Shown: one piece after another, positions 8,457 through 16,431 of the stretch
How the letters are laid out: the number at the start of each line of letters is the position of its first letter
Numbering within the stretch: the first letter of the stretch is position 1
Source: Streptomyces violaceorubidus
GTDB taxonomy: Bacteria; Actinomycetota; Actinomycetes; Streptomycetales; Streptomycetaceae
Direction of reading: 5' to 3'
Assembly (NCBI RefSeq): GCF_000717995.1
Contig: NZ_JODM01000001.1
Location: 496,001 to 560,000, forward strand
DNA length: 64,000 nucleotides
Position numbers and translations under genes: made by a program
The notes under the pieces: generated by a model
Told to the model about the DNA's origin: nothing
The model's database searches: none
Seen by the model: the letters and a program-made list of their open reading frames with translations, nothing else

Positions 8457-9335
8457 ATGACGCCCCGAGATTCCTCCGGCTCCCCGGACGACGCCCCGAC
8501 CAGCCGCTGGTCCGACCTGGACCGGCCGCCCCTCAACAGCACGGCCCTGCGCCGGGGGCTGGTGCGGGACGGCGGGCTGTGGCGGCAGGTGGACGTCGTG
8601 CAGCGCACCGGGTCCACCAACTCCGACCTCGTGGCGCGGGCCGCCGAGGGGGACCTGGCGGAGGGCGTCGTCCTCGTCGCCGAGGAGCAGAGCGCCGCGC
8701 GCGGGCGCCTGGACCGGCAGTGGACGGCGCCGGCCCGCTCCGGGCTCTTCTTCTCCGTGCTGCTGCGGCCCGCCGAGGTCCCGGTGACCCGCTGGGGCTG
8801 GCTGCCGCTGCTCACCGGCGTCGCCGTGGCGACCGGGCTGTCCCGCACGGCCGGGGTCGACACCGCCCTCAAGTGGCCCAACGACCTGCTGGTGACCGTC
8901 GGCGACGAGGAACGCAAGGCCGGCGGCATCCTCGCCGAGCGGGCCGGGGACGACGGCGTCGTCATCGGTGTCGGCATCAACGTCTCGCTCCGCGCCGACG
9001 AACTGCCCGTCCCGCGGGCCGGGTCGCTGGCGCTGGCGGGAGCCGTGAACACCGGCCGGGACCCGCTGCTGCGCGGGGTGCTGCGGTCGCTGGAGGACTG
9101 GTACGGGCGCTGGCGGGAGGCCGGGGGCGACCCGGCGGCCAGCGGGCTCCAGGAGACGTACGCGGCGGGCTGCGCGACGCTCGGGCGGATGGTGCGGGCG
9201 GAGCTGCCGGGGGACCGGTCGCTCGTCGGGGAGGCGGTGGCCGTGGACGGCGACGGGCGGCTGGTCCTGGCGACCGAGGCGGGCGTGCAGGAGCCGGTGG
9301 GCGCCGGGGACATCGTGCACCTGCGGTTGGCGTGA
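8457..9335 (+). CDS. birA: Biotin--[acetyl-CoA-carboxylase] ligase (BirA, class I without HTH)
   Basis: A 292-residue biotin protein ligase from ATG 8457. It makes biotinyl-AMP and attaches biotin to the EAMKM lysine of BCCP domains such as AccA2. Visible motifs are RTGSTNSDL, EEQSAARGRLDRQW (the GRGRxGRxW-type biotinoyl-AMP loop, here with ARGRLDRQW), FFSVLLRP, LKWPNDLLV, KAGGILAE and VIGVGINV. The SH3-like C-domain ends in VGAGDIVHLRL. There is no N-terminal DNA-binding domain, so it should be a monofunctional ligase, not a repressor. The context next to pccB, accE and accA2 fits its role exactly. Confidence 0.95.
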   Translation: MTPRDSSGSPDDAPTSRWSDLDRPPLNSTALRRGLVRDGGLWRQVDVVQRTGSTNSDLVARAAEGDLAEGVVLVAEEQSAARGRLDRQWTAPARSGLFFSVLLRPAEVPVTRWGWLPLLTGVAVATGLSRTAGVDTALKWPNDLLVTVGDEERKAGGILAERAGDDGVVIGVGINVSLRADELPVPRAGSLALAGAVNTGRDPLLRGVLRSLEDWYGRWREAGGDPAASGLQETYAAGCATLGRMVRAELPGDRSLVGEAVAVDGDGRLVLATEAGVQEPVGAGDIVHLRLA

Positions 9336-9450
9336 GCCGGACCCCGGGGCACGCTCGGAGTGCGGACCGCACGGGAGTGAGCTGGGGCACACCTGACGTA
9401 AAGTTGGGGCCGGTCGAACCTGACCGCGGCAGATCGGAAAGGCAGCAGGC

Positions 9451-10593
9451 GTGACCGTCGACGACAGCGGCTCCGGCGCGGACGGGGACGGCCGGGTGGA
9501 CCCCGAGCCCGCCCCGGACTCCGCCGACCCCGGCGATGACCCGCTCGCGCTGCGCCTCGAAGGGCTCATCCTGGGCGCCGAGCGCCGCTACACCCCCTTC
9601 CAGGCCGCCCGCAGCGCGGGCGTCTCCATGGAGCTGGCCTCCCGTTTCTGGCGGGCCATGGGCTTCGCCGACATCGGCCAGGCCAAGGCGCTCACCGAGG
9701 CCGACGTCCTCGCCCTGCGGCGCCTGGCCGGTCTGGTGGAGGCGGGGCTGCTCAGCGAGGCGATGGCCGTCCAGGTCGCCCGGTCCACGGGGCAGACCAC
9801 CGCCCGGTTGGCCGAGTGGCAGATCGACTCCTTCCTGGAGGGCCTGACCGAGCCCCCCGAGCCCGGGATGACGCGCACCGAGGTGACGTACCCCATCGTC
9901 GAGCTGCTCCTGCCCGAGCTCCAGGAGTTCCTCGTCTACGTCTGGCGGCGCCAGCTCGCCGCCTCGGCCGGCCGGGTCATCCAGGCCGGGGACGACGAGG
10001 AGATGGTGGACCGGCGGCTCGCGGTCGGCTTCGCGGACCTGGTCGGGTTCACGCGGCTGACCCGGCGGATGGAGGAGGAGGAGCTGGGCGAGCTGGTCGA
10101 GGCCTTCGAGACCACCTCCGCCGACCTGGTGGCCGCGCGCGGCGGACGGCTGGTCAAGACCCTCGGCGACGAGGTGCTCTACGCCGCCGACGACGCCGGT
10201 ACGGCCGCCGAGATCGCCCTGCGGCTCATCGAGACGATGGCCCACGACGAGACCATGCCGGAACTGCGCGTCGGCATCGCCTTCGGCACGGTCACCACCC
10301 GGATGGGCGACGTCTTCGGCACGACCGTCAACCTGGCCTCCCGGCTCACCTCGATAGCCCCCAAGGACGCGGTCCTCGTCGACACCGCCTTCGCGGAGGA
10401 GCTGATCCGCACCCGGGACGCGCCCGCCTCGGAGGCAGCCGCGGCCGAGGAGGCCGCCGCCGCGGAGAAGGAGGGCGAGGAACCGCCGGTGTACCGCTTC
10501 GCGCTCCAGCCGATGTGGCAACGCCCGGTGCGCGGCCTCGGCGTGGTCGAGCCCTGGCTGCTCACGCGCAGGGACGGCGGCGGCGAGTCGTAG
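9451..10593 (+). CDS. cya: Class III adenylate cyclase
   Basis: A 380-residue cytoplasmic protein that makes cAMP from ATP. The first 180 residues hold an acidic leader and a helical region (ALRLEGLILGAERRYTPFQAA then LTEADVLALRRLAGL) resembling a winged-helix/MerR-like sensor segment found in actinobacterial cyclases. The catalytic domain (about 190-345) has GFADLVGFTRLT with the first metal-binding Asp, LVKTLGDEVLYAADD with the second, and GTTVNLASRLTSIA. An Ala/Glu-rich linker and a YRFALQPMW tail end the protein. S. coelicolor Cya, in the same context after birA, controls germination and aerial growth. GTG start at 9451 with GGAAAGG upstream; 115 bases after birA. Confidence 0.95.
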   Translation: MTVDDSGSGADGDGRVDPEPAPDSADPGDDPLALRLEGLILGAERRYTPFQAARSAGVSMELASRFWRAMGFADIGQAKALTEADVLALRRLAGLVEAGLLSEAMAVQVARSTGQTTARLAEWQIDSFLEGLTEPPEPGMTRTEVTYPIVELLLPELQEFLVYVWRRQLAASAGRVIQAGDDEEMVDRRLAVGFADLVGFTRLTRRMEEEELGELVEAFETTSADLVAARGGRLVKTLGDEVLYAADDAGTAAEIALRLIETMAHDETMPELRVGIAFGTVTTRMGDVFGTTVNLASRLTSIAPKDAVLVDTAFAEELIRTRDAPASEAAAAEEAAAAEKEGEEPPVYRFALQPMWQRPVRGLGVVEPWLLTRRDGGGES

Positions 10594-10623
10594 GGCGGGG
10601 CGGCGGGCCGTATGTCGCAGGCC

Positions 10624-10655
10624 GTCGGTCCGTCGGTCCGTCGGTCCGTCGGTCG
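10624..10655. repeat. 8-bp tandem repeat GTCGGTCC x4
   Basis: Four head-to-tail copies of GTCGGTCC (last copy ends in G) follow the cyclase stop. Degenerate GTCGT/GTCAGTC units continue to about 10715. It lies between convergent genes and codes for nothing evident. Confidence 0.85.
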
Positions 10656-10711
10656 TGAGTTGTCGGTCGTGGGGCGCCGGGCGCCGGTCGCCAGTCGTCG
10701 TTCGTCGTTCG

Positions 10712-11407
10712 TCAGTCGCGGAGCAGGTCCACGCAGAGGCCGATGACCGGCAGGCACAGGCCCGGGTCGTCGGGTTCCGGCTCCGGTGCGGATGTCGGTG
10801 GCGTGCCGTGGTCCGGTGGCGGGGTGGGCTCGGGGCGGTCGGACCGCGAGGGTTGCGGTGTTCCCGGGAGCGGGGTCCGGCCGTCGGTGTCCTCCGGCTG
10901 CTTCCCTCCGTCCCCCTCCGCCCTTTCCCCCGGACCACGGCCGTCGGGGGTCTCCCGGCCGCCCGGCCCGCTCGTGGCGCTGGGCACTGGGATGGCGAGG
11001 CCGCTCGCGGACGGGGCGGGCGCGGGGCCGGGTATGAGGGCCGGGCCGGGGGAGCCGCTCAGGCCGCCCATGGCGGACGTCGCCGAAGGGCCCGCTCCGG
11101 AGGGTCCGGCGGCGGTGGTCGCGGCGGCGGGTTCCGTCGACCCTCCCGAGGCCGTGCCCCGGGCGCCGCTCTCCACGCGCGGCACTGCCTCGGCGCCGAA
11201 GCCGCCCGGGTCGCCGCCGGGCTCGGGCAGCAGGCGTACGACGCTCAGGGCGCCCGCCGCCAGGGCGAGGCCGCCGGCGGCCAGCAGCACCTTGCGGGGA
11301 CGGGGACGGCGGTGCCGACCGCGGCGGCACCACGCGATCCGCGGTTCCGTCGGCTCTGTCACCTCTGTCGGCTCTCTTGGCTCTGTCGGTGTGCCGGTCG
11401 TCGTCAT
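10712..11407 (-). CDS. Single-pass membrane protein with long Pro/Gly-rich extracellular region
   Basis: A 231-residue protein of unknown function. The ATG at 11407 has GGGGAGGG upstream, better than the longer frame reaching 11503. A Thr/Glu/Pro N-tail and a basic patch (RRGRHRRPRPRK) precede one hydrophobic segment (VLLAAGGLALAAGALSVVRLL, about 38-58). The rest is Pro/Ser/Gly/Thr-rich, ending with GLCLPVIGLCVDLLRD, whose two cysteines may form a short C-terminal hairpin. The topology suggests N-in with the low-complexity part outside. It sits between cya and the enoyl-CoA hydratase. Confidence 0.6.
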   Translation of the reverse strand: MTTTGTPTEPREPTEVTEPTEPRIAWCRRGRHRRPRPRKVLLAAGGLALAAGALSVVRLLPEPGGDPGGFGAEAVPRVESGARGTASGGSTEPAAATTAAGPSGAGPSATSAMGGLSGSPGPALIPGPAPAPSASGLAIPVPSATSGPGGRETPDGRGPGERAEGDGGKQPEDTDGRTPLPGTPQPSRSDRPEPTPPPDHGTPPTSAPEPEPDDPGLCLPVIGLCVDLLRD

Positions 11408-11592
11408 GAACCCTCCCCGGTGCGCACGCGCCCCCGCTGCGCCGTGGCGGAGCGAGGCTACGGTCTGCCGTGGGCCGGGGTACGGCGGTCGCCCGCATGT
11501 CACTCGAACGGGTGGGCGGGGACGGTGTGCGGAGCGGGCCGGTCCGGCCTTCCCTCGCGCGGGTCCGCCTGCGATGATCGGTCGGTCGACTT

Positions 11593-11608
11593 GTTAACAC
11601 GCGTTAAC
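11593..11608. promoter_or_regulatory. 16-bp palindrome GTTAACACGCGTTAAC, AccR-type operator
   Basis: Perfect GTTAAC arms with a 4-base spacer, equal to the GTTAA-N6-TTAAC consensus I recall for AccR, the TetR-family repressor of acyl-CoA carboxylase genes in S. avermitilis and S. coelicolor. It lies 11 bases upstream of the enoyl-CoA hydratase start, overlapping the likely start of transcription and directly before the GGAGG ribosome-binding site. Confidence 0.65.
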
Positions 11609-11619
11609 CGGAGGGTGTC

Positions 11620-12420
11620 ATGAGCGAGGAGCGGTTCGGAGAGTTCGTCCTGGTGCGGCGGCACGCGGACGGGCATGTCGCGGAGCTCGCGCTCGACCGG
11701 CCGAAGGCCATGAACGCCGTCTCGACCGCGATGGCCCGGTCCCTGAGCGCGGCCTGCGCGACGCTGGCCGAGGACCGGGACGTGCGGGTGGTGGTGCTGA
11801 CCTCGACGCACGAGCGGGCGTTCTGCGTCGGGGCGGACCTGAAGGAACGCAACTCCTTCTCCGACGCCGACCTGTTGCGGCAGCGGCCGGTGACGCGCGG
11901 GGCGTACACCGCGGTGCTGGAGCTGCCGCAGCCGACGGTCGCGGCCGTGCACGGGTTCGCGCTGGGCGGCGGGTTCGAGCTGGCGCTGTCGTGCGACGTG
12001 ATCGTGGCCGACCGTACGGCCGTGGTGGGGCTGCCGGAGGTGTCCGTCGGAGTGATTCCGGGCGGCGGCGGTACCCAGTTGCTGCCGCGCCGGGTGGGGG
12101 CGGCGCGCGCGGCCGAGCTGGTGTTCACGGCCCGGCGGGTGGCGGCCGAGGAGGCGCGTGAGCTGGGGCTGGTGGACCAGCTGGTCGAGGAGGGGAAGGA
12201 CCGGCAGGACGCGCTGGAGCTGGCCTCCCGGATGGCCGCGAACTCGCCCGTGGGGCTGCGCGCGGCCAAGCGTGCGCTGCGCCTCGGACACGGGCTCGAC
12301 CTGCGGGCGGGGCTCGAGGTCGAGGACGCGGCATGGCGGTCGGTGGCGTTCTCGGGCGACCGCGCGGAGGGCGTGGCCGCGTTCAACGAGAAGCGGGCGC
12401 CGCGCTGGCCGGGTGAGTGA
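11620..12420 (+). CDS. Enoyl-CoA hydratase/isomerase family protein
   Basis: A 266-residue crotonase-fold enzyme, likely adding water to a short 2-enoyl-CoA in fatty acid or branched amino acid breakdown. The CoA-binding and oxyanion-hole segments are clear: RAFCVGADLKER and HGFALGGGFELALSCDVIVA. The two catalytic glutamate positions are kept, in GGGFELALS and GLPEVSVGVIPGGGGTQLLPRRVG, which favours a true hydratase over an isomerase. The C-terminus carries the usual EGVAAFNEKRAPRW. ATG 11620 follows GGAGGG. The CoA-responsive-type operator just upstream ties it to the carboxylase genes of this region; the specific substrate is not determinable. Confidence 0.9.
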   Translation: MSEERFGEFVLVRRHADGHVAELALDRPKAMNAVSTAMARSLSAACATLAEDRDVRVVVLTSTHERAFCVGADLKERNSFSDADLLRQRPVTRGAYTAVLELPQPTVAAVHGFALGGGFELALSCDVIVADRTAVVGLPEVSVGVIPGGGGTQLLPRRVGAARAAELVFTARRVAAEEARELGLVDQLVEEGKDRQDALELASRMAANSPVGLRAAKRALRLGHGLDLRAGLEVEDAAWRSVAFSGDRAEGVAAFNEKRAPRWPGE

Positions 12421-13036
12421 GGCGTCGCCGATCGTCGGTGGTCGGTGGTCGGTTGCCAGTTGTCGGTTGCCGGTTGCCGGTTGCCGGTGGTCGAGGGTCG
12501 GTTGCCGGTTGCCGGTTGCCGATGGTCGGTGATCGGGGGCCTGTCGTCTCTCGCCTGTCGCTGAGGCTTCGCCTGTTGCCTGTCGCCGGCCGTCTTCCCG
12601 ACCTGCGGCGGGGGCTTGGCCTGTGCCGGGGTCCGTCTTGTGGCGGGGTTCGCCTGACGGCAGGGTCTGCCTCGTGCAGGGGTCGGCTTGCCGCCTTCGC
12701 GTCTCGCGTCGCCTTCGCGTCTCGCGTCGGGGGTCTCGCCCGTGCCGCGTGCCGCCTCGCTCTGGAGGGCTGCTCCGTGCCGGGGCCGCTCGCGTCAGGG
12801 TCTGTCTCCCCCGCGCGGGGGCCCGCTTCGCGCCTTCGCGCTTCGCGTCGGGAGCCCGCCGGCCACCTTCCCGCCCCGAGCCTGGAGCCCGCCTCGCGTC
12901 GGAGCCCGCCCGGTGCGGGGAGCCCGCCCCCGTACGGGGCTCCCCATCCGTGCCGGGAGCACCCGTCTTCCCAGACAATCGCCCGGTTCGCCCCGTTTGA
13001 GTAACGTTTCTTCTTGAATCTCCCTAGCCTGGAGTG
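12421..13036. repeat. 616-bp repeat-filled non-coding region
   Basis: No credible gene. Three repeat types are visible: a GGTCGGT/GGTTGCC array of about 7-bp units (12434-12535); an exact 18-bp duplication (12692-12709 and 12710-12727) within more TTCGCG-rich sequence; and at least four copies of GGAGCCCGCC between 12849 and 12930. The last 70 bases before the GGDEF gene are less repetitive and contain TTGAGTAACG (12998-13007), possibly promoter sequence. Confidence 0.8.
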
Positions 13037-14185
13037 ATGGGTGACGACAGGCGGCTCGCGGCCGTGGTGGCGCTTGCGCAGGGGATGGCCGCCGCGCAGA
13101 GTGCGCGTGAGGCGTGGCGGGCGGCGGCCGTCGGTGGGTGTGTGGCGCTGGGCGGCAGCTTCGCCGCGCTGTCGGTGTGGGAGCGGGAGCTGGGGCGGCT
13201 CCGGGTGCTCGTGAACGTCGGACGGCGGGCCGAGGACGAGGAGGAGTTCCCGGAGGACGAGTCCTACCCGGTGCACCAGTTCGCGGAGATCACCGAGTTC
13301 CTGCACGAGCGCTGGGCGGGCGGCGGGGAGCCCGACGCCTGGGTCGAGACGGCCGCCGGGCCCGCCGCCGGGCGTCCCGGATACGTCCACCAGCGCGTCG
13401 CCGCCCTGCGCCGCCGGGGTCGCGGCTGCTGCGTGGTCGCGCCGATCGTGCTGCACGGGCGGGCCTGGGGCGAGCTGTACGTGGCCCGGCCGATGGGGGA
13501 GCGGGTCTTCGAGCGGGCCGACGCCGACTTCGCCACCGTGCTGGCCTCCGTCGTCGCCGCCGGGATCGCGCAGAGCGAGCGGCTGGAGGAGGTCAGGCGG
13601 CTCGCGTACACCGACGCGCTCACCGGGCTGGCCAACCGCCGTGCCGTGGACTCCGCGCTGGACGAGGCCGTCGAGCGGCACCGCGAGGAGGGCGTCGTCG
13701 TCAGCCTCGTCGTCTGCGATCTGAACGGCCTCAAGCGGGTGAACGACACGCACGGCCACGCAGTCGGGGACCGCCTCCTGGAGCGGTTCGGGTCGGTGCT
13801 GTCGCTGTGCGGGGCGATGCTGCCGGGGGCGCTCGCGGCACGGCTCGGCGGGGACGAGTTCTGTCTGCTCGCGGTCGGGCCGCCCGCCGACGCGGTGGTC
13901 AAGGCGGCCGAGGAGCTGTGCCGCCGGGCGGGCGAGCTGGAGCTGGGGGACGGCGTGGCCTGCGGGGTCGCGTCCACGGAGGACCCGGTCGGGCCCGTCC
14001 GTTCCGCCCGCCGGCTGTTCCGGCTCGCCGACGCCGCCCAGTACCGCGCCAAGGCCGGGCGCGCGGCCGGGCCGGTCGTCGCCGGGCGCGAGGGGCCCGA
14101 CGACCCCGTCGTGCGGCTCGCGGACGAGCCCTCCCGGGAGGAGGACGGGGAGCGCAGGAGGTTCCGCGGGCGGCACTCGCCGTGA
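13037..14185 (+). CDS. cdgE: GAF-GGDEF diguanylate cyclase (CdgE-type)
   Basis: About 382 residues. An N-terminal GAF-like sensor domain (roughly 15-175) is followed by a GGDEF domain (about 195-345). LAYTDALTGLANRRAVD opens the cyclase domain and ARLGGDEFCLLA carries an intact GGDEF signature, so it should make c-di-GMP from two GTP. No RxxD inhibitory site is evident before GGDEF. There are no transmembrane helices and no EAL domain. In Streptomyces c-di-GMP acts through BldD and RsiG to hold back sporulation. The gene name is recalled from the GAF-GGDEF protein at the same locus in model species. The start may be GTG 13034 or ATG 13037; GGAG is very close, so neither is certain. Confidence 0.87.
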   Translation: MGDDRRLAAVVALAQGMAAAQSAREAWRAAAVGGCVALGGSFAALSVWERELGRLRVLVNVGRRAEDEEEFPEDESYPVHQFAEITEFLHERWAGGGEPDAWVETAAGPAAGRPGYVHQRVAALRRRGRGCCVVAPIVLHGRAWGELYVARPMGERVFERADADFATVLASVVAAGIAQSERLEEVRRLAYTDALTGLANRRAVDSALDEAVERHREEGVVVSLVVCDLNGLKRVNDTHGHAVGDRLLERFGSVLSLCGAMLPGALAARLGGDEFCLLAVGPPADAVVKAAEELCRRAGELELGDGVACGVASTEDPVGPVRSARRLFRLADAAQYRAKAGRAAGPVVAGREGPDDPVVRLADEPSREEDGERRRFRGRHSP

Positions 14186-14274
14186 CGCCGGGCCGGAGTC
14201 GGTGAGGGGCGCAGGCAGTGAGAGGCGGCAGGCAGTAAGGGGCGAAGTCCCGGTGCATCTGTGACGCACCCCCT

Positions 14275-14311
14275 CGTGACATCATCGAATTCACTGCGTA
14301 CGCTCCTGAAT
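14275..14311 (+). promoter_or_regulatory. Probable promoter of hutH, near-leaderless
   Basis: GTGACA (14275-14280) and TACGCT (14299-14304), 18 bases apart, fit a -35/-10 pair. Transcription would begin at about 14311, immediately before the ATGs at 14312 and 14318, neither of which has a Shine-Dalgarno sequence. Confidence 0.35.
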
Positions 14312-15856
14312 ATGGATATGCACACTGTGGTGGTGGGGACGTCCGGGGTCACCGCGTCCGACGTCCTCGCCGTGGCGCGCGGCGGCGCCCGGATCGAACT
14401 CTCCGAGGACGCGGTCGCCGCCCTGGCCGCGGCCCGCGGCATCGTGGACGCGCTGGCCGCCAAGCCGGACCCCGTCTACGGCGTGAGCACCGGCTTCGGC
14501 GCCCTGGCGACCCGGCACATCAGCCCCGAGCTGCGGGCCCAGTTGCAGCGCAACATCGTCCGCTCGCACGCCGCCGGGATGGGACCGCGCGTCGAGCGCG
14601 AGGTGGTCCGCGCGCTGATGTTCCTGCGGCTGAAGACCGTCTGCTCCGGACACACCGGGGTGCGCCACGAGGTCGCGCAGACCATGGCCGACGTGCTGAA
14701 CGCGGGGATCACCCCCGTCGTGCACGAGTACGGCTCCCTCGGCTGCTCCGGCGACCTCGCCCCGCTGTCGCACTGCGCGCTGACCCTCATGGGCGAGGGT
14801 GACGCGGAGGGCCCCGACGGCACCGTACGGCCGGCCGGCGAGCTGCTCGCCGAACACGGGATCACCCCGGTCGAGCTGCGCGAGAAGGAGGGCCTCGCCC
14901 TTCTCAACGGCACCGACGGCATGCTCGGCATGCTGGTGATGGCCCTCGCCGACCTCGACACCCTCTACAAGTCGGCCGACATCACCGCCGCCCTGACCAT
15001 GGAGGCCCTGCTCGGCACCGACAAGGTGCTCGCCCCCGAGCTGCACGCCATCCGCCCGCACCCGGGACAGGCGGCCAGCGCCGCCAACATGGCCGCCGTG
15101 CTCAAGGGCTCCGGTCTGACCGGGCACCACCAGGACGACGCCCCCCGGGTCCAGGACGCCTACTCGGTGCGCTGCGCCCCGCAGGTCGCGGGCGCCGGAC
15201 GCGACACGATGGCCCACGCCGGCCTCGTCGCCGAGCGCGAGCTGGCCGCCGCCGTGGACAACCCGGTCGTCCTGCCCGACGGGCGGGTGGAGTCCAACGG
15301 CAACTTCCACGGCGCCCCGGTCGCCTACGTCCTGGACTTCCTCGCCGTGGCCGTCGCCGACCTCGGCTCCATCGCCGAGCGGCGCACCGACCGGCTCCTG
15401 GACAAGAACCGCAGCCACGGCCTGCCGCCGTTCCTCGCCGACGACGCGGGCGTCGACTCCGGCCTGATGATCGCCCAGTACACGCAGGCCGCCCTGGTCG
15501 GCGAGCTGAAGCGGCTCGCCGTACCGGCCTCGGCGGACTCCATCCCGTCCTCCGCGATGCAGGAGGACCACGTGTCGATGGGCTGGTCGGCGGCGCGCAA
15601 GCTGCGCACCGCCGTCGACAACCTGGCCCGCGTGATCGCCGTCGAGCTGTACGCCGCCACGCGCGCGATCCAGCTCCGCGAGGGGCTGACCCCGGCGCCC
15701 GCGTCGCGGGCCGTCATCGACGCCGTACGGGCGGCCGGCGTGGAGGGGCCGGGGCCCGACCGCCACCTGGCGCCCGACCTCGCCGCGGCGGACGCCTTCG
15801 TGCGCGCCGGGCACCTGGTCGCGGCGGCGGAGACGGTCACGGGGCCGCTGCGCTAG
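14312..15856 (+). CDS. hutH: Histidine ammonia-lyase
   Basis: A 514-residue aromatic amino acid lyase that deaminates histidine to urocanate, the first step of histidine use. The MIO cofactor forms from the tripeptide in EYGSLGCSGDLAPLSH, here Cys-Ser-Gly instead of the usual Ala-Ser-Gly, as in other Streptomyces enzymes. Other marks are PVYGVSTGFGALA, LLNGTDGMLG, SVRCAPQV, ESNGNFHGAP and SIPSSAMQEDHVSMG. Start is ATG 14312 or 14318 (MHTVVVGTSG). The other hut genes are not nearby; in Streptomyces they are scattered. A strong hairpin follows the stop. Confidence 0.97.
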   Translation: MDMHTVVVGTSGVTASDVLAVARGGARIELSEDAVAALAAARGIVDALAAKPDPVYGVSTGFGALATRHISPELRAQLQRNIVRSHAAGMGPRVEREVVRALMFLRLKTVCSGHTGVRHEVAQTMADVLNAGITPVVHEYGSLGCSGDLAPLSHCALTLMGEGDAEGPDGTVRPAGELLAEHGITPVELREKEGLALLNGTDGMLGMLVMALADLDTLYKSADITAALTMEALLGTDKVLAPELHAIRPHPGQAASAANMAAVLKGSGLTGHHQDDAPRVQDAYSVRCAPQVAGAGRDTMAHAGLVAERELAAAVDNPVVLPDGRVESNGNFHGAPVAYVLDFLAVAVADLGSIAERRTDRLLDKNRSHGLPPFLADDAGVDSGLMIAQYTQAALVGELKRLAVPASADSIPSSAMQEDHVSMGWSAARKLRTAVDNLARVIAVELYAATRAIQLREGLTPAPASRAVIDAVRAAGVEGPGPDRHLAPDLAAADAFVRAGHLVAAAETVTGPLR

Positions 15857-15881
15857 CGGACGCCGCGGGCGACGGGTGCGA

Positions 15882-15911
15882 GGGGCTCCGGCGGGACGAC
15901 GCCGGGGCCCC
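15882..15911 (+). terminator. Terminator hairpin after hutH
   Basis: A 12-bp stem with one T-G pair (GGGGCTCCGGCG against CGCCGGGGCCCC, 6-base loop) followed by TTCG, 26 bases after the hutH stop and ahead of a convergent gene. Confidence 0.7.
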
Positions 15912-15992
15912 TTCGTGCTGCCTCCTTTGGGGCGCTCCCGGTGATCGGGGCGGGCCGGAGGGTCGAGAGGGCCAGAAGAACGTCAAGCTCTC

Positions 15993-16322
15993 TCAAGAGC
16001 CGAGGCGTTCCCGGCGCACCGAGTAGCCCACGAAGCCGGCGCCGAGGCCGAGGCAGAGGGCGCCGCCGACGACGTACGGCGTGCTGTCGAAGCTGCCGGT
16101 GTCGGCCAGTCGGGTCGTGCCCTCGCCGGTCGCCGCGGTGTCCGCGGACGTGTCCGCGGAGGCGGCTCTCGCCTGGGCCGTGACCTGCGGGGACGGGGCC
16201 GCGGCCGCGGACTCGAGCACCGCTGTGTCGGGTGTCGCGTTCGCCGACGGGACGAACCACAGGGCACACAGCAGGCCGCCCGCGGAGGCGGCGGTCAGCA
16301 AGGAACGGCGAGCGGATGACAC
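15993..16322 (-). CDS. Small LAxTG sortase-anchored surface protein
   Basis: A 109-residue secreted protein. It has a signal peptide with basic start (MSSARR), hydrophobic core and a SANA cleavage region near residue 29. The mature part is about 42 residues, Ala/Thr/Ser-rich and without a fold. A sorting signal ends it: LADTG (about 72-76), then a hydrophobic span YVVGGALCLGLGAGFVGY and a basic tail RRER. LAxTG is the motif read by the class E sortases of Streptomyces, which also anchor long chaplins. GTG start at 16322 has AAGGGGA upstream. Because the exposed part is so short, it may be a cell-wall spacer or a stub of a larger adhesin; no partner is adjacent. Confidence 0.8.
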   Translation of the reverse strand: MSSARRSLLTAASAGGLLCALWFVPSANATPDTAVLESAAAAPSPQVTAQARAASADTSADTAATGEGTTRLADTGSFDSTPYVVGGALCLGLGAGFVGYSVRRERLGS

Positions 16323-16431
16323 GGAATATCGATCCCCTTGTGGCGCTGGCGAATTGGCCGTGTGGGCAGATGTTAGTGAAAGGCGCGGGTCACAGGAAAG
16401 TCACGGGAGCGGTCGGCCTTACGCTCCGGGC

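Noticed and set aside
12383..14269. Long minus-strand frames across the repeat region and the GGDEF gene
   Set aside because: They consist of antisense of the GGDEF gene plus translated repeats (Ala-Thr-Gly-Asn-Arg-Gln units). No start site and no fold.
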